DNA of 64,000 nt from Staphylococcus aureus (GTDB taxonomy: Bacteria; Bacillota; Bacilli; Staphylococcales; Staphylococcaceae). The notes under the pieces were generated by a model. That model ran no database searches, was not told where the DNA came from, and saw nothing but the letters and a program-made list of their open reading frames with translations. The stretch lies in the NCBI RefSeq assembly GCF_001027105.1, contig NZ_CP011526.1, positions 2,691,073 through 2,755,072 of the forward strand, in the 5' to 3' direction. The translations under genes were made by a program, and so were the position numbers. Shown one piece after another: positions 1 to 11,784 of the stretch (positions are counted from its first letter, which is position 1; each line of letters starts with the position of its first letter).

Positions 1-1244
1 TCTACAACATCATGTTCAGCATGTATCGTCTTAACAGCAATGATGTCATCTTGATCTTCAGGTGTCATTAATGCTGAAACATTAACATCCGCATTCTGTT
101 TAGCTTGGTATTCCTCATTTACCGACGTAATACATTCACGAAGCCACATCGGTATGTCATTTTGATGGCGCGATAATAAAATTAAACGGTAATAATCTTC
201 CTGTGCGATATAATCCACAAGTCGTTGCATCATTTGTTGCAAATCAGCGTCACTCATACCATCTATCCATACACCTATAAATGTTTCCATCAATTGACTA
301 CTTATATTAGGTGATTGTCTCGTTTCAAATGGTGTGATTCGAATCATTGTATTCTCCCGCTGATACTTCTCTTGATGACTAATTAAATCACGTTCTAGTT
401 GCACACTATCAACAATTAAATGGGCATTCTTTACGATAGATTGATATTCCTCATCTGACACAGTTTCATTTCTATTTTTAAAAAATGAATAACTTAATGA
501 TTTCGCTGGAATATGATTGGCTATTTGTCGATTGTGCCTAGCATCTGAAGCCACAATCACATGATCATCTTCATGTATTTGTTGTGCAATCATTGCTTGA
601 AATTTTTCTTCAATTAGTTGAGCCATATTGTTATATTCTGTTTGTTGATAGTGATGTTGATATCTTTTTGAAACAGTGACTCTGCCATTTTTCAAATCTT
701 CATGAAGTACACAATCTCCATTAATCGTTAAATATTCTTGGTAAGAAGCCTCTCCCTGATCATCAAAATAACGTATCGCTGATAAATAACCTCTGTCATC
801 AAAAATATAACGCCGTTGTAACTGATCTCTTTCAAATTCTTCAAACCAAATTGAATACCCTTCTTGACTAAAATAAATATTTGTATAGGTCTGTTCACTC
901 GTCACACATTTTAATAAATACGGTGTGTACACAAACTCAACATCATCCGGCCATTTTAAGTGATGATAATTAATCGCTTGTGGCGCATGGTGACTGAATC
1001 CTTGAATTTCATCAAACACAGACGAATACTTTGTCTCATATAAGTCATATCGATGTAAAAATGTTCTTAAATTTGGTGCATGATTGAGAACAATCAGTTG
1101 ATAATCTAAGTCATTTTCAAGGTGCATTCCCATTAAACTAATCATATCGTCAAATTCCGTCTTATTTTGTAGTTGATAATACGGCACAGTCGTGTCTTGC
1201 CACCATCGTTGGTCATCGTACCAAGCTGGAATAAAGTATTTCAT
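1..1244 (-). CDS. asp1: Accessory Sec system protein Asp1 (C-terminus outside the window)
   Basis: Asp1 is a cytoplasmic/membrane-associated component of the accessory Sec (SecA2/SecY2) export machine that handles glycosylated serine-rich adhesins. The frame opens at ATG 1244 with MKYFIPAWYDDQRWWQD, preceded by a strong TAAGGAGG Shine-Dalgarno sequence lying in the 10-nt gap after the secY2 stop. It stays open to base 1, giving about 414 residues, so the C-terminus is missing. The position directly after sraP and secY2 on the same strand is the known staphylococcal order sraP-secY2-asp1-asp2-asp3-secA2-gtfA-gtfB. Assignment rests on the N-terminal sequence and this context. Confidence 0.92.
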   Translation of the reverse strand, partial: MKYFIPAWYDDQRWWQDTTVPYYQLQNKTEFDDMISLMGMHLENDLDYQLIVLNHAPNLRTFLHRYDLYETKYSSVFDEIQGFSHHAPQAINYHHLKWPDDVEFVYTPYLLKCVTSEQTYTNIYFSQEGYSIWFEEFERDQLQRRYIFDDRGYLSAIRYFDDQGEASYQEYLTINGDCVLHEDLKNGRVTVSKRYQHHYQQTEYNNMAQLIEEKFQAMIAQQIHEDDHVIVASDARHNRQIANHIPAKSLSYSFFKNRNETVSDEEYQSIVKNAHLIVDSVQLERDLISHQEKYQRENTMIRITPFETRQSPNISSQLMETFIGVWIDGMSDADLQQMMQRLVDYIAQEDYYRLILLSRHQNDIPMWLRECITSVNEEYQAKQNADVNVSALMTPEDQDDIIAVKTIHAEHDVV

Positions 1245-1254
1245 AATTACCTCC

Positions 1255-2466
1255 TTACCAATACTGGTTTAAAAATGGCTTATATTTATCAAAATATAAA
1301 TATGTACGAATTGTTTCTGCAATATTAATACTGATGTAAACTAATACAATCAGTTGTACTGAGAAATAAATTTCAGTAGATAAATGCGGTACAAACAATG
1401 TGAAATAAAGCGGTATACCAATAATGACTGTAACTAATGCCAATCCAAACCAACATACGCGTCGTGCTTGATAATTTAAATAACGTTCTGTATCCTTACC
1501 AGGTTTAACTCCTGAAAAATAATTGCCACTCTTTAAGAAATCTTTGGATTTTTGTTTAGTATTGATTAAAAATCTCGATAAAAAATAACCCAATAACATT
1601 TGAATCACTAAATATACTGAAATACCTACTGGACTATCAAATGTCAGCATTGGCATGTCATCTGATATGCTTTTATTAAACATAGATAAAATAAAATGAA
1701 TGCCACTTTTTAAGAAAACAAAAGCTGAAATACTCATCATTAAAGTAATACTGCCTGCAGGGTTAACTTTCCAAGATAAATAAGATTTCATATTTGTTGC
1801 GGAAACGTTCATTAAATCGATATATGGTATTCTCACTTCTACTAATTCAATAAATAATAAGATAAACAATGTGATTATCACAAGGATGATTAACAACGCA
1901 ATCACAATATGACTTGCATCTATATATTCCATTTTTTGATGCATCATTGATTTAATAATACTAACCATTACAATCGGCATTGGTCCTGCGATGCCGTAGC
2001 GACTATTTTTGTCAGCTAACCAAACTAATAACATCGTTCCAGTAACCAAAATCAATATTGTTAAGTAAATATTGTCTTGATGAACACGTTCTTTCGAAAC
2101 ATATTCATGAATCACAAAATAACTTTGAATAACACTTAAAATTAATGTTAAGATGCGCTCTTTATAATGCTTCTCAAGACTTGTTTGTTTCATGTATTTA
2201 TCCATATTCCGATAAGAAATCAGCATCAAGATAATCATTGATGTTAACCACGGACCTAATCCTAAAGTGAAAATGTTTAAAGTATTAACGTCTCCACCCA
2301 TATTAGAAATAGCTATTTTAAAAAATGACTCATGTTTTACTTGCATATCGTTATAGGAAACGATGGAAATGTTTGTGCCTAATATATAAATAAACAAGAT
2401 AAAACATGTGTATAGCATACGTTTATATATAATTTTATATTCGTATTGTTGTAAAAGTTTTAACAT
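1255..2466 (-). CDS. secY2: Accessory Sec translocase channel SecY2
   Basis: A 403-residue polytopic membrane protein, shorter than housekeeping SecY (about 430) as is usual for SecY2. About ten hydrophobic segments are visible, beginning around residues 17-35 ([19 protein letters not shown]). It forms the dedicated membrane pore through which SraP leaves the cell, working with SecA2 and the Asp proteins. The ATG at 2466 is preceded by AGAGGTGCAAC. It lies downstream of sraP after a strong hairpin at 2495-2572, so it is either expressed by read-through or from its own promoter. It is probably coupled to asp1, 10 nt downstream. Confidence 0.93.
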   Translation of the reverse strand: MLKLLQQYEYKIIYKRMLYTCFILFIYILGTNISIVSYNDMQVKHESFFKIAISNMGGDVNTLNIFTLGLGPWLTSMIILMLISYRNMDKYMKQTSLEKHYKERILTLILSVIQSYFVIHEYVSKERVHQDNIYLTILILVTGTMLLVWLADKNSRYGIAGPMPIVMVSIIKSMMHQKMEYIDASHIVIALLIILVIITLFILLFIELVEVRIPYIDLMNVSATNMKSYLSWKVNPAGSITLMMSISAFVFLKSGIHFILSMFNKSISDDMPMLTFDSPVGISVYLVIQMLLGYFLSRFLINTKQKSKDFLKSGNYFSGVKPGKDTERYLNYQARRVCWFGLALVTVIIGIPLYFTLFVPHLSTEIYFSVQLIVLVYISINIAETIRTYLYFDKYKPFLNQYW

Positions 2467-2494
2467 GTTGCACCTCTTTTATATCAAAAACATT

Positions 2495-2572
2495 AAAAAG
2501 ACTAAGGGTTCATCACTAATTATTAAAATCCTATATCGATTTTTCTAGTGATTGGTGCCTCAGTCTTTTTAA
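2495..2572 (-). terminator. Hairpin terminator downstream of sraP
   Basis: A long inverted repeat: AAAAAGACTAAGG on the left pairs with CCTCAGTCTTTTT on the right, and an inner CATCACTA pairs with TAGTGATTG. It sits 24 nt after the sraP stop and ends in a T-run when read on the minus strand. It probably separates the very abundant sraP message from secY2-asp1. Confidence 0.8.
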
Positions 2573-2595
2573 TTTTAGCCAGCTATAAATTCAAT

Positions 2596-5500
2596 TTATG
2601 CTTGAGAATCATCTTGATCATTTTCATCTTTCTTTTTCTTTCTCTTCATTAAACCTAAACCAACTAATAATGTCATAACGCCACCTAGTAATCCATTTTG
2701 TTTTATTGAGTCACCTGTATCTGGCAATCTTTTTTCACTTTGTGCTGGTGTGCCATTATGTTTAGTCACTTCAGATGTTGCACTTAATGTAGACTGAGAT
2801 TCACTCGTGCTCGTTGTTGCTTCACTTGATAAGCGAGATGTGCTCGTGCTGTGAGTATGATGCATACTCATTGAGTCTGACGGATGCATTGAGTTAGATT
2901 CAGATGTACTTGTTGAGCCGGACATACTTGTTGATGTTGAGTCAGAAATGCTTTGTGAACCAGACATAGATGTACTCAGTGATTCGGATGTGCTTGTCGA
3001 ATCGGATGTGCTCAATGACGTTGATGTGCTTGTTGACACTGATTCTGAGTCACTAATTGATGTTGAGTCGGATTTGTCTTGTGACATTGAAACACTCGAT
3101 GAATTAGATTCACTCATTGATGTTGAGTCAGATACGCTCGTTGAACCTGAACCAGACGTACTTAATGATTCAGATATGCTTGTTGAAGTTGAACCACTTG
3201 TTGAGTCCGATGTACTTGTCGATGTCGAGTCTGAATCTGATGTACTCAATGATTCTGAGTCACTGATAGAAGTTGAATCACTTGTAGATTCTGATTCTAC
3301 TGTACTTTGTGAACCACTGATACTTATTGAAGTAGAATCACTGATACTGTCTGATGTTGATAATGATGTCGACACCGATGTGCTTTGTGATGACGATGTA
3401 CTAGCACTCATTGACATTGATGTTGATATCGATGTACTTAAGGAACCAGATGCACTTGTACTTGTTGACTGGCTTTGTGACATTGAATCACTTAATGATG
3501 TAGATGTGCTTGTTGAGCTCGAGTCACTTACACTTGTTGAACCTGATATTGAGTCACTTAAACTTGTCGATGTTGAAACTGATACGCTTCCGCTCATTGA
3601 GTCAGATGTTGAAAGTGATGTACTCGTTGAATTTGATCCACTGATGCTAGACGAATCACTTGTAGACATTGAGTCGCTTTCTGATGCACTGATGCTCATA
3701 GAGTCAAATTGACTATTACTTGTTGAGCTTGACTGCGAATCGCTCACACTTGTTGACGTTGATTCTGATCCACTCATACTTTGCGAGCTACTCAATGATT
3801 TTGAATCACTTAATGAATCCGAAGTGCTAAGACTTGTGGAACCACTTAAAGATATTGATCCACTTAATGAGTCGGAGTCACTTGTACTAGTAGAATCACT
3901 CATTGATATTGAATCACTTAGCGAGGTAGACTCGCTTACGCTTTCTGAACCACTTAATGATGTTGAGGTACTCAATGAACCAGATGTACTTGTTGAAGTC
4001 GAACCACTTGTTGATTTTGAATCACTTAATGAATCAGATTCACTCACGCTTTCTGAACTTCTTAGTGACGTCGATACACTTAATGATGACGAATCGCTTG
4101 TGCTTACTGAATCGCTCATCGATTGTGAGCAACTCAATGAACTTGACTCGCTTACACTTTCTGATTTTCTTAATGACGTTGAGACGCTCAATGAGCCAGA
4201 ATCACTGACACTTGTTGAGCCACTCATCGATTTAGAGTCACTTTCAGAATTAGATTCACTTACACTTTCTGAATCATTTACAGATTCTGACATACTTTGT
4301 GAATCAGATATGCTTGCGCTCATTACTTCACTAGCCGATGTTGATGTACTTGTCGAATCACTTAACGATATAGACACACTCATCGAACCAGATGTACTCG
4401 CACTTGTTGAGTCTGATGTTGAATCACTAACACTATCAGATAATGACGTTGAATCACTCATACTTGTTGATGTACTTGTCGAAAGCGACATACTTTGTGA
4501 ATCACTAGTACTTGTACGCATCGAAGTACTAGTTGAAGCTGATGTACTACGAGAGTCACTTGTTGATGTTGATGTACTTGCTGATCCTGATGCACTTGTA
4601 CTTCTTGATGTGCTTTGTGAATCGCTTAATGATGTTGATGTTGAATCGGATTCACTTGTACTTTCTGATGTTGAGCCAGACTCTGATGTACTTACCGATG
4701 TAGATAAACTTGCAATGGTCGACATGCGGTTTGAAGTTGATGTACTTAGCGAATCACTTAATGATGCTGATGTGCTTTGTGAATCGGATTCACTGCTTTG
4801 CATTGACGCAGATGTTGAATCACTTAAAGATGTTGACGACAAATCGGATTCACTTGCGCTTGCTGAGTTACTGAGCGATGTTGACGTACTTGCTGATCCT
4901 GAGTTACTTGTACTTGTTGAGTCACTGAGTGATGTTGACGCACTTTCTGATGTTGACTCACTTGCACTTGTTGAGATACTTTGTGAATCAGATTCACTCT
5001 CTGAACCACTTAATGACGCTGATGTGCTTACCGAACCTGATTGACTCGTACTTTTAGATATACTTGTTGAATCGCTTAGTGACGTTGATGTCGATGTGGA
5101 TTCACTTTGGCTTGTTGACTGACTTGTATATGATGATGTGCTTTGTGAATCGGATTCGCTCGTGCTTGTACTTGTTGAGTTTGAGGCACTTTGGCTTGCT
5201 GAGTTTGAGTCTACTCCGCTTTGATTCATTGAGGCACTTAGTGACAATGATGTACTCGTTGAGTCAGACAAACTTGTACTCGTTGACGTACTTGTACTTC
5301 CTGATGTTGATTGAGACATACTTATGCTCATTGATGTTGAATCGGATTTACTTTCACTTGATGATGTTGAGTCGGATTCACTTTCACTTGTAGAACCACT
5401 TAATGATGTGGATGTACTAATGGAATCAGATTTACTTGTACTGATTGAATCACTTGTCGACATTGATGTACTTAATGAATCAGACTTACTATCACTTGTG

Positions 5501-8500
5501 GAATCACTTAATGATGTTGACAAACTTGTAGAGTCAGACAAACTTGTACTCGTTGACATACTCAGTGATGTTGAAACACTCTCGCTCTTAAACGTTGACG
5601 TTGATTCACTGATACTTGTCGATGTTGAAATGGACGTACTACCACTTGTTGAATTACTTAATGATGTTGATGTGCTACCAGATTCTGATGTACTGTCTGA
5701 TAATGACGTACTCTCACTTGTCGAACTACTCACTGACTCTGATGTTGATTCAGACGTACTTTCACTTAATGATTCACTTAAAAAGGCAGATGCACTTTGT
5801 GATTCTGAATCGCTAGTACTATTTGATTCACTTAATGATATAAACGTGCTCTCTGAAGCAGATATTGCTTCACTTATAGAGTCGCTCGTTGACGTTGATT
5901 CACTTATTGAATCAGACTCTGATGTACTTAAGCTTGTGGAATCACTCATAGATGTTGATGTACGTTCTGAATTACTTGTACTTAACGATGTCGAAGTACT
6001 TACCGAACCAGATGTGCTCGTAGAAGCACTTTGTGATATTGATTCACTTGATGCAGTTGATGCTGATTTGCTATCACTCGTTGAATCACTAAACGACGTT
6101 GATATGCTCATTGAATCGGATTGACTTGCACTCATTGAACCAGACGTACTTTGTGATTCCGAAGTACGTACTGAAGCACTTGTCGACGTTGATGTACTTG
6201 TTGAACCTGATTGACTAGTACTTTGTGATAATGACTTACTATCAGAATCAGATGTACTTTGTGAATCACTTAATGATTCTGATGTACTACCTGACTGAGA
6301 CGTGCTCATTGAACTACTTACGGACATTGATTTACTGTCTGATGCAGATAATGACCCACTTGTACTGATAGAGTCACTTACTATCTCTGAAGTACTCATC
6401 GAGTCTGATGTACTTGTTGAGACACTTTGTGATGCTGCTATGCTTAGTGATCCAGAAACAGAACCACTTGTGCTCGTCGAATCGCTCAATGATTCTGATG
6501 TACTCATCGATTTTGAATCACTTGTACTTAATGATATTGATGTACTTTGTGAATCTGATTTGCTTGTTGACGCACTTTGAGAGTTGGCTATGCTATTTGA
6601 AATACTGATAGAGTCCGAGGTGCTAGCTGACTCGCTCAATGATGTTGATGTACTAATTGCATTCGATGTACTGTCACTTAATGATGCTGATGTACTAGAC
6701 GACCCTGATATACTCGTTGATAAGCTTTGTGACTTAGACAAGCTTCCTGATGTACTCATACTTAATGAGTCACTGAGTGATGTTGATGTACGCAATGAAT
6801 CAGATGTACTTGTTGATAGACTTTCGGATTTTTCAGTACTGCTAGAGTTTGAAATAGAATCGCTTAATGATGTTGATTTACTAGCTGAATCCGACATGCT
6901 TGATGATACACTTTGTGAATTCACTAAACTTGTGCTTGTTGAGCTTGATACACTATTACTTTCAGATGTGCTTAATGACTTAGATGCACTCACAGAATCA
7001 GATAGGCTTACACTTGTCGATTTCGAGGTACTAGCTGATGTAGATACCACAATCGATCCTGATGTACTCGTTGATGCACTTTGTGAGTCAGCTTTACTTG
7101 TTGACACACTTTGAGATTGTTGTGTACTTCCTGATGTTGATACGGAATCACTCATGCTATTTCTTGTTACTTCATATTTAAAAGTTGTCGTCGTTTTGTT
7201 ACCGCTCGCATCTGTAGAAACGATTGATATAGTACTTGTACCAATGTTTGTTGGTGTACCACTAATAGTATTATTTGTACTATCAAATGTTAGTCCGGAT
7301 GGCAATCCAGTCACTGTATTCGTCACCGCATTTCCACTGTTATCTTGCGTAGCAATTTTAATCGGGGATATTGGTGAATACACTTCTGATGATTGATCTC
7401 CTATTGGTGTCACTGTTGGTGCTGTCGTATCCACAACATTTATTGTAAAAGTTGTCGTCGATTTGTTATTTGCTTGGTCAGTAGACACAACTGTCACTGT
7501 TGATTGACCAATTTTTGTTGGTGTCCCAATGATTGAATTCGTTGCACTATCGTAACTTAATCCGCTTGGTAATCCTGTAACTGTATTTGTCACAGTCCCA
7601 GTACCATTATCCGTTGTAGTCAATACAATAGGATTCATTGTTTTACCCACTTCTATGGTTTGATTGCCTACAGTTACAGTTGGTGCTTTTACATCAGTAA
7701 AATAATATGTCACTGATTGTCCAGCATTCGTCATTTTTACAGTTTTATTTGTATCATTATAAGTTGACGCATATGAACTATCGACGGACGTGTAGTTATA
7801 TCCTTTAGCAGTCAATGCAGATTGCTGATTATCGATTGTCACGACTTGATCAACATTTCCTGAATATGTTTTTGGTGGAATAATATCTTTACCTGTTGTT
7901 ACATCAACGTATCTCACTTGTGTAACAGCAGACTCTGTATATTCGAATGTTCCAAATTGTACTTGTTGTAAATTTGTCGCGCCACCTGTTGAGGCTGTCA
8001 TTGATAATGAAAAGTTGGTCGTACCACTTTTCGCAATCCAATCTGAAATATTACGTGTCCATGTTTGACCTGCATATTTGACAGTCATAACCTTTGTATC
8101 ACCATTATAGTTAATATCAAAATCTTGGAACGTGTTATTTGTAGGTTGAACATTTAACTTCGCAGCATTATCAGCTGTTGAACTTGATGTATACGTTGTC
8201 GCAACACCATAACTATCTGTTGTTACAAATGCACCAAACGCACCTCCACCAGCTACATTAGATGGGTCAGCATTCGCCTTTGCAGCTGAATTTGGTTTAG
8301 ATGTATTGTGATACGTATCCAATTTGAAGCCAAATGCGTTACTTAAGCCACCAATACCTACTGCGGCACCGTTTAACCCTGTTTCACCTAATACACCTGG
8401 TGAAAAGGCAAAACCGATACCATCTCCACCATTTCCATGCCCTTCATATTTGTTACCTAAATTTACTTTTCCAGAAAAATGAAAACTCTTATTAGAGTCA

Positions 8501-9411
8501 ATACGTGTTCCTAATGTAATAGCACCTTTTTGGCTGTATGCATCCTGTGTTAACGTCACAATACCGGTACTTTGATCATAGGTAGCATTACCTGACGTTG
8601 TCATATATTGTTTTAAGTTATCTTTATTAACTGTAATTGTATTAGCAGTTACTGCGGTTGTCGTCGCTGCTGACGCAAATGTTGACATAGCTAAGCGACT
8701 GAAAGTTCGAAGTTTTACTGGTGCGGTGCTAGTTGACGTTGTGCTAGTTTTGTTTAAGTTGACCGAAGATGGCGTTGTGCTTTGTGAAGTGTTATTTGAT
8801 GCAGTACTTTGATTTGTTGATGTATTAATTGGTTGTTCTGTACTTGAAGTTGAAGCTACAGATTTAGTATCAGAACTTGATGTAGTATTCTTTGAGGATG
8901 TTGATTCTGATGTAGATGTCAATTTCTCTTGTTGATTGCTTGTACTATTAGTTGTCGAAGTGACCTTTTCAGACTTTTCACTTGAGACTGTGTCACTATT
9001 TGATGTTTGTACCGAACTACTATTTTTCGTTACACTTGTGGAATCGGCTGTTGATGTTGATGCTTCGATTGTCGTTGAGTTTTGATTACCTACTGTTTCA
9101 CTTTGTGTGTTTAATTCAGAAGTTAATGGTGCATCAGAAGCCGCAAAAGCTTGCTGGTCATGCAACATATTTACCGTGAATGCACCACCAATAACCGCCG
9201 TAGTTTTCAGTCCGTATCCCGTCATTTTTTTACTAATGCTTTGATTATCTTGACTCACTAAACTATGACTAATAAATGGTAGCCCCATAATTTTGAACAT
9301 TTCTATTTCTTTAATTCCGGATTTTACCCAATTTTTTCCAGATTTATAAAGTCTTACTCTTGTTTTTTCGTTTGCTAAGCTGTCATGAAATGCTTTCTGT
9401 CTTTTACTCAT
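2596..9411 (-). CDS. sraP: Serine-rich adhesin for platelets, cell-wall anchored (SraP/SasA)
   Basis: A 2271-residue surface glycoprotein adhesin that binds sialylated host ligands on platelets, salivary agglutinin and epithelial cells. Visible order: an unusually long signal peptide (about 1-90) with the accessory-Sec KSGKNW motif near residue 25 and cleavage near AFA-AS; a short Ser/Thr region (about 95-230); a non-repeat ligand-binding region (about 250-750) with an L-lectin-like module ([18 protein letters not shown]), then beta-grasp and two cadherin-like repeats ending in [13 protein letters not shown] strands; a huge Ser-X repeat region (about 752-2215); the sortase motif LPDTG at residues 2229-2233; a hydrophobic stretch and a KRKKKKDE tail. 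AAGGAG precedes the ATG. The length matches the family in sequenced S. aureus. Export depends on the SecY2/Asp genes just downstream. Confidence 0.97.
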   Translation of the reverse strand: MSKRQKAFHDSLANEKTRVRLYKSGKNWVKSGIKEIEMFKIMGLPFISHSLVSQDNQSISKKMTGYGLKTTAVIGGAFTVNMLHDQQAFAASDAPLTSELNTQSETVGNQNSTTIEASTSTADSTSVTKNSSSVQTSNSDTVSSEKSEKVTSTTNSTSNQQEKLTSTSESTSSKNTTSSSDTKSVASTSSTEQPINTSTNQSTASNNTSQSTTPSSVNLNKTSTTSTSTAPVKLRTFSRLAMSTFASAATTTAVTANTITVNKDNLKQYMTTSGNATYDQSTGIVTLTQDAYSQKGAITLGTRIDSNKSFHFSGKVNLGNKYEGHGNGGDGIGFAFSPGVLGETGLNGAAVGIGGLSNAFGFKLDTYHNTSKPNSAAKANADPSNVAGGGAFGAFVTTDSYGVATTYTSSSTADNAAKLNVQPTNNTFQDFDINYNGDTKVMTVKYAGQTWTRNISDWIAKSGTTNFSLSMTASTGGATNLQQVQFGTFEYTESAVTQVRYVDVTTGKDIIPPKTYSGNVDQVVTIDNQQSALTAKGYNYTSVDSSYASTYNDTNKTVKMTNAGQSVTYYFTDVKAPTVTVGNQTIEVGKTMNPIVLTTTDNGTGTVTNTVTGLPSGLSYDSATNSIIGTPTKIGQSTVTVVSTDQANNKSTTTFTINVVDTTAPTVTPIGDQSSEVYSPISPIKIATQDNSGNAVTNTVTGLPSGLTFDSTNNTISGTPTNIGTSTISIVSTDASGNKTTTTFKYEVTRNSMSDSVSTSGSTQQSQSVSTSKADSQSASTSTSGSIVVSTSASTSKSTSVSLSDSVSASKSLSTSESNSVSSSTSTSLVNSQSVSSSMSDSASKSTSLSDSISNSSSTEKSESLSTSTSDSLRTSTSLSDSLSMSTSGSLSKSQSLSTSISGSSSTSASLSDSTSNAISTSTSLSESASTSDSISISNSIANSQSASTSKSDSQSTSISLSTSDSKSMSTSESLSDSTSTSGSVSGSLSIAASQSVSTSTSDSMSTSEIVSDSISTSGSLSASDSKSMSVSSSMSTSQSGSTSESLSDSQSTSDSDSKSLSQSTSQSGSTSTSTSTSASVRTSESQSTSGSMSASQSDSMSISTSFSDSTSDSKSASTASSESISQSASTSTSGSVSTSTSLSTSNSERTSTSMSDSTSLSTSESDSISESTSTSDSISEAISASESTFISLSESNSTSDSESQSASAFLSESLSESTSESTSESVSSSTSESTSLSDSTSESGSTSTSLSNSTSGSTSISTSTSISESTSTFKSESVSTSLSMSTSTSLSDSTSLSTSLSDSTSDSKSDSLSTSMSTSDSISTSKSDSISTSTSLSGSTSESESDSTSSSESKSDSTSMSISMSQSTSGSTSTSTSTSLSDSTSTSLSLSASMNQSGVDSNSASQSASNSTSTSTSESDSQSTSSYTSQSTSQSESTSTSTSLSDSTSISKSTSQSGSVSTSASLSGSESESDSQSISTSASESTSESASTSLSDSTSTSNSGSASTSTSLSNSASASESDLSSTSLSDSTSASMQSSESDSQSTSASLSDSLSTSTSNRMSTIASLSTSVSTSESGSTSESTSESDSTSTSLSDSQSTSRSTSASGSASTSTSTSDSRSTSASTSTSMRTSTSDSQSMSLSTSTSTSMSDSTSLSDSVSDSTSDSTSASTSGSMSVSISLSDSTSTSTSASEVMSASISDSQSMSESVNDSESVSESNSESDSKSMSGSTSVSDSGSLSVSTSLRKSESVSESSSLSCSQSMSDSVSTSDSSSLSVSTSLRSSESVSESDSLSDSKSTSGSTSTSTSGSLSTSTSLSGSESVSESTSLSDSISMSDSTSTSDSDSLSGSISLSGSTSLSTSDSLSDSKSLSSSQSMSGSESTSTSVSDSQSSSTSNSQFDSMSISASESDSMSTSDSSSISGSNSTSTSLSTSDSMSGSVSVSTSTSLSDSISGSTSVSDSSSTSTSTSLSDSMSQSQSTSTSASGSLSTSISTSMSMSASTSSSQSTSVSTSLSTSDSISDSTSISISGSQSTVESESTSDSTSISDSESLSTSDSDSTSTSTSDSTSGSTSTSISESLSTSGSGSTSVSDSTSMSESNSSSVSMSQDKSDSTSISDSESVSTSTSTSLSTSDSTSTSESLSTSMSGSQSISDSTSTSMSGSTSTSESNSMHPSDSMSMHHTHSTSTSRLSSEATTSTSESQSTLSATSEVTKHNGTPAQSEKRLPDTGDSIKQNGLLGGVMTLLVGLGLMKRKKKKDENDQDDSQA
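2860..7152 (-). repeat. Degenerate SxSxSx serine-rich repeat array of SraP
   Basis: About 4.3 kb of degenerate hexanucleotide-type repeats encoding alternating Ser with Thr, Asp, Glu, Ala, Leu, Met or Val. It is the substrate for GtfA/GtfB O-glycosylation and projects the lectin domain from the wall. Long open frames on the opposite strand (repeating ESDVLVDVE) are a by-product of the repeat composition. The array is prone to length change by recombination. Confidence 0.93.
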
Positions 9412-9884
9412 GTAATAACTCCTTGTATTATCTTTACATTCATTAGATTATAATATATGCCACTATTCAATTTAATACAACTCTTTTTTGATACAAAAAT
9501 ACTCATTTTGTTAAAATTTGTAAAAATTCATTTTTATTCGTCTAAATGTAATCGTTTTCATATTTTTAAAATTACTTTTTCTCGTTTATGCGTATAATCT
9601 TTTTTTATATAAATTTGGCTAATTGGCTTTATGTTTAATCATTATAATTGTTTCGTTTTTAAAATAATTATTGTATTAATATATCTATACCATCCACCTT
9701 TTATTTATAAATAGTTAATTTACAACTAAACGATAAATATTATATGCAAAATACATCTTTAATATTAAAGTAATACCAATATTTTTTCAATAAACCTAGT
9801 GTAATATATGTGTAATTCTAAAAGATTCTTCTTTAAAAATATAAATACCACGACATATTGCTTTAACATTTTCATTTATAAAGC
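9412..9884. other. AT-rich intergenic region carrying the sraP upstream sequences
   Basis: About 470 bases of very AT-rich sequence upstream of sraP. I see no open frame with a ribosome binding site and no RNA gene. Several T-rich tracts and TATAAT-like hexamers are present, but none can be assigned confidently as the sraP promoter by eye. Confidence 0.5.
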
Positions 9885-9930
9885 GAAAAAATGCATCGCT
9901 ACTAAGTTGAATGTTTAGTAAGGATGCATT
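9885..9930 (-). terminator. Hairpin terminator after the flavin reductase gene
   Basis: ATGCATC (9891-9897) pairs with GATGCAT (9923-9929), with further pairing of ACTAA with TTAGT towards the loop. It lies 26 nt after the stop codon of the 9956-10648 gene. Read on the minus strand it is followed by a T-rich stretch. Confidence 0.7.
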
Positions 9931-9955
9931 GAATTCACTAAAATGATTAAATTAC

Positions 9956-10648
9956 TTATATCTTTTCATCTGATTGATTATCGAAATTTCTTCCTTCTAA
10001 ACCTGCTAACTCTTCTTTAGAAGCTGCAGGTGCTTTCATTTCAAATATCTCATTCACTACTGTGTAATCGTAATATCCTAATCTGGCAATAGGTTTAATC
10101 GACTTAATGTCCAATTTACCATTATCAAGAATAACCTTATCGTCAATATGAACTTGGGCAACTCTTCCTATAACAATATCTACGGTAGATACTGGATCTC
10201 CAGTTGGAATACGAATCGTTTGAACGTACTCACATTCAAAATGAACTGGCGATTCTTTTACACGATATCCTGGAGCTTCTATACATTTTTCCTTTGTTAC
10301 ACCTGCAAAATTAAATTCATCCTCTTCTGGTGGCAATGCTTTCGATGATAAATTAACTGCTTCTCTTAAATCATACGTTGCCATATTCCACACAAACCAA
10401 CCTGTCTCTTCAGCATTTTTCACTGTATCTTTACGTTCGTGATCACCAAGAACGGATTGATTTGCTGCGAACATAACCATAGGCGGATCCCAAGTTAAGT
10501 TTTGATACTGACTATAAGGCGCTAAATTATCTTTCCCATCTTTCGATACAGTAGAGATCCACCCTATTGGACGTGGTACTGTACTACTTTTAAATGGGTC
10601 GTGCGGTAAACCATGACTTCTTACACCTTGTTTTGGCGAATAATTCAT
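9956..10648 (-). CDS. Flavin reductase-like (FMN-binding split barrel) protein
   Basis: A 230-residue protein of the flavin reductase / flavoredoxin-like domain family, which binds FMN in a split beta-barrel and usually supplies reduced flavin or acts in aromatic or xenobiotic metabolism. The N-terminal motif STVPRPIGWISTVSKDGKDNLAPYSQY is typical: the conserved PRPIGWIST is followed by NLAPYS and later WDPPMVMFA. The start is supported by AGGGGTGAAG upstream of ATG 10648. It is a single-gene unit with its own terminator. A second, shorter paralogue lies at 12229-12840. The physiological substrate cannot be read from the sequence. Confidence 0.82.
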   Translation of the reverse strand: MNYSPKQGVRSHGLPHDPFKSSTVPRPIGWISTVSKDGKDNLAPYSQYQNLTWDPPMVMFAANQSVLGDHERKDTVKNAEETGWFVWNMATYDLREAVNLSSKALPPEEDEFNFAGVTKEKCIEAPGYRVKESPVHFECEYVQTIRIPTGDPVSTVDIVIGRVAQVHIDDKVILDNGKLDIKSIKPIARLGYYDYTVVNEIFEMKAPAASKEELAGLEGRNFDNQSDEKI

Positions 10649-10913
10649 ACTATCTTCACCCCTTATAAGTAATTACATTTAAGGTTACGCCCTCTTTACA
10701 TAAGCGTCTAATATAAATAAACAATTTATTTATAAGTAGAAACTATATATGACGTGGTTGCTTATAATTTGCGTTCTTGATTCGAAAAATTCAGATAAGG
10801 ATTTATACAATTAATATTTATGATATCTTTTGTAAATTTAATTAATTATAGTTACTTCAATCATGATTAGTTTATAATAATAAAGTGAAATTGAAAAAGA
10901 CAGCTATTATGCG

Positions 10914-11342
10914 ATGAGCGAAAAACTTCAAGTAAAACAAGAATTTAACGGCGTTACAAGGCAATACTTGAATTTCAGAACAGATAGTATCGATGATCTG
11001 GATAAGTTCAAAAAAGAATTCAAACCTGTTATGCACTTAAAAGGTGATGCATTCAATCAACAGTTACAATCTTTGATTAACAAATATCCACAAATACAAA
11101 AAAATATGAAATCAGAGTTCATTGCTTATTATGATAAAGAAAAAAATAGAGAAACAGTAAAAAACTATGCTTGGAACCTTCAAAAATCTATAAATGACAT
11201 TATGCAATCATATCCTAGCACAAAATTTGTACAGTTTTATAAAGATGATGTTTCCCCGTCAATGGTAGATGGAAATGGCCGTTTAAAATCGGATACTAAT
11301 GTAATTTCCATCGAGGGAGGAAAGTATGATGAGAACAAATGA
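10914..11342 (+). CDS. Hypothetical protein, first gene of a two-gene operon with a WXG/Lap-like helical protein
   Basis: A 142-residue, charged, soluble protein with no signal peptide or membrane segment. It begins MSEKLQVKQEFNGVTRQYLN and is predicted mostly helical, with an acidic-basic alternating pattern and a central YDKEKNRETVKNYAWNLQKS. I do not recognise the family. The start codon has only a weak purine-rich upstream sequence (TTGAAAAAGACAG). The stop overlaps the next gene by 17 nt, whose strong GGAGG lies inside this frame, so the two are translationally coupled. That coupling suggests the products act together, perhaps as chaperone or partner. Function unknown. Confidence 0.7.
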   Translation: MSEKLQVKQEFNGVTRQYLNFRTDSIDDLDKFKKEFKPVMHLKGDAFNQQLQSLINKYPQIQKNMKSEFIAYYDKEKNRETVKNYAWNLQKSINDIMQSYPSTKFVQFYKDDVSPSMVDGNGRLKSDTNVISIEGGKYDENK

Positions 11343-11631
11343 TCATATAACCGATTTAGATGCTATTGAGTTAAGTAGCGGTTGGAATTACAATTCGAAA
11401 TTGGAGACTGGCAAAAATGCACTACTATCAGATAGCCTTTTAAGAGATATTAAAGTATTAAGTTCTAATGCTAAAGGCGACGCTGACATACTAGAAACAG
11501 AACTTCGTGCTGTAATAAACTCAATGTCTCAAAACGAAGGTAAATCTGTTGATGCACTTAAAAATAGTACCGCTTCTCTAAAAAACAATCTAACCAAATT
11601 AAAAGAGCAACTCGACAAAACTACACATTAA
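11326..11631 (+). CDS. Small all-helical protein, possible type VII secretion (WXG100/LXG-partner-like) protein
   Basis: A 101-residue protein translated from ATG 11326 (or 11329) behind GGGAGGAAAGT. It has no proline and no cysteine. It has a conserved-looking SGW near residue 18 and two long predicted amphipathic helices (about 35-67 and 75-98) separated by a SQNEGKS turn. This is the size and fold pattern of WXG100-like proteins and of the small Lap partners of LXG effectors in staphylococcal type VII secretion. There is no exact WXG turn motif, so family membership is inferred only from length, composition and architecture. It overlaps and is coupled to the preceding gene. No LXG toxin is adjacent. 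Confidence 0.65.
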   Translation: MMRTNDHITDLDAIELSSGWNYNSKLETGKNALLSDSLLRDIKVLSSNAKGDADILETELRAVINSMSQNEGKSVDALKNSTASLKNNLTKLKEQLDKTTH

Positions 11632-11784
11632 TTTCATACATTTTGAGTGAACAGAATTATATTTCCATAGCAAACATTCCTAAACTACACATACGTTACA
11701 TAATTGATTCATTTTTATAGAAACGGGTAAAAATGATAAAGTAATCATCTTTCACAAAAAATCAAATATTGGGAGGAATTAAAT

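Noticed and set aside
2948..7114. Long plus-strand open frames (up to 406 codons) opposite the SraP repeat region
   Set aside because: They encode low-complexity [13 protein letters not shown] repeats that mirror the Ser-X codons of sraP, lack ribosome binding sites and have no recognisable domain. They result from codon bias in the repeat.
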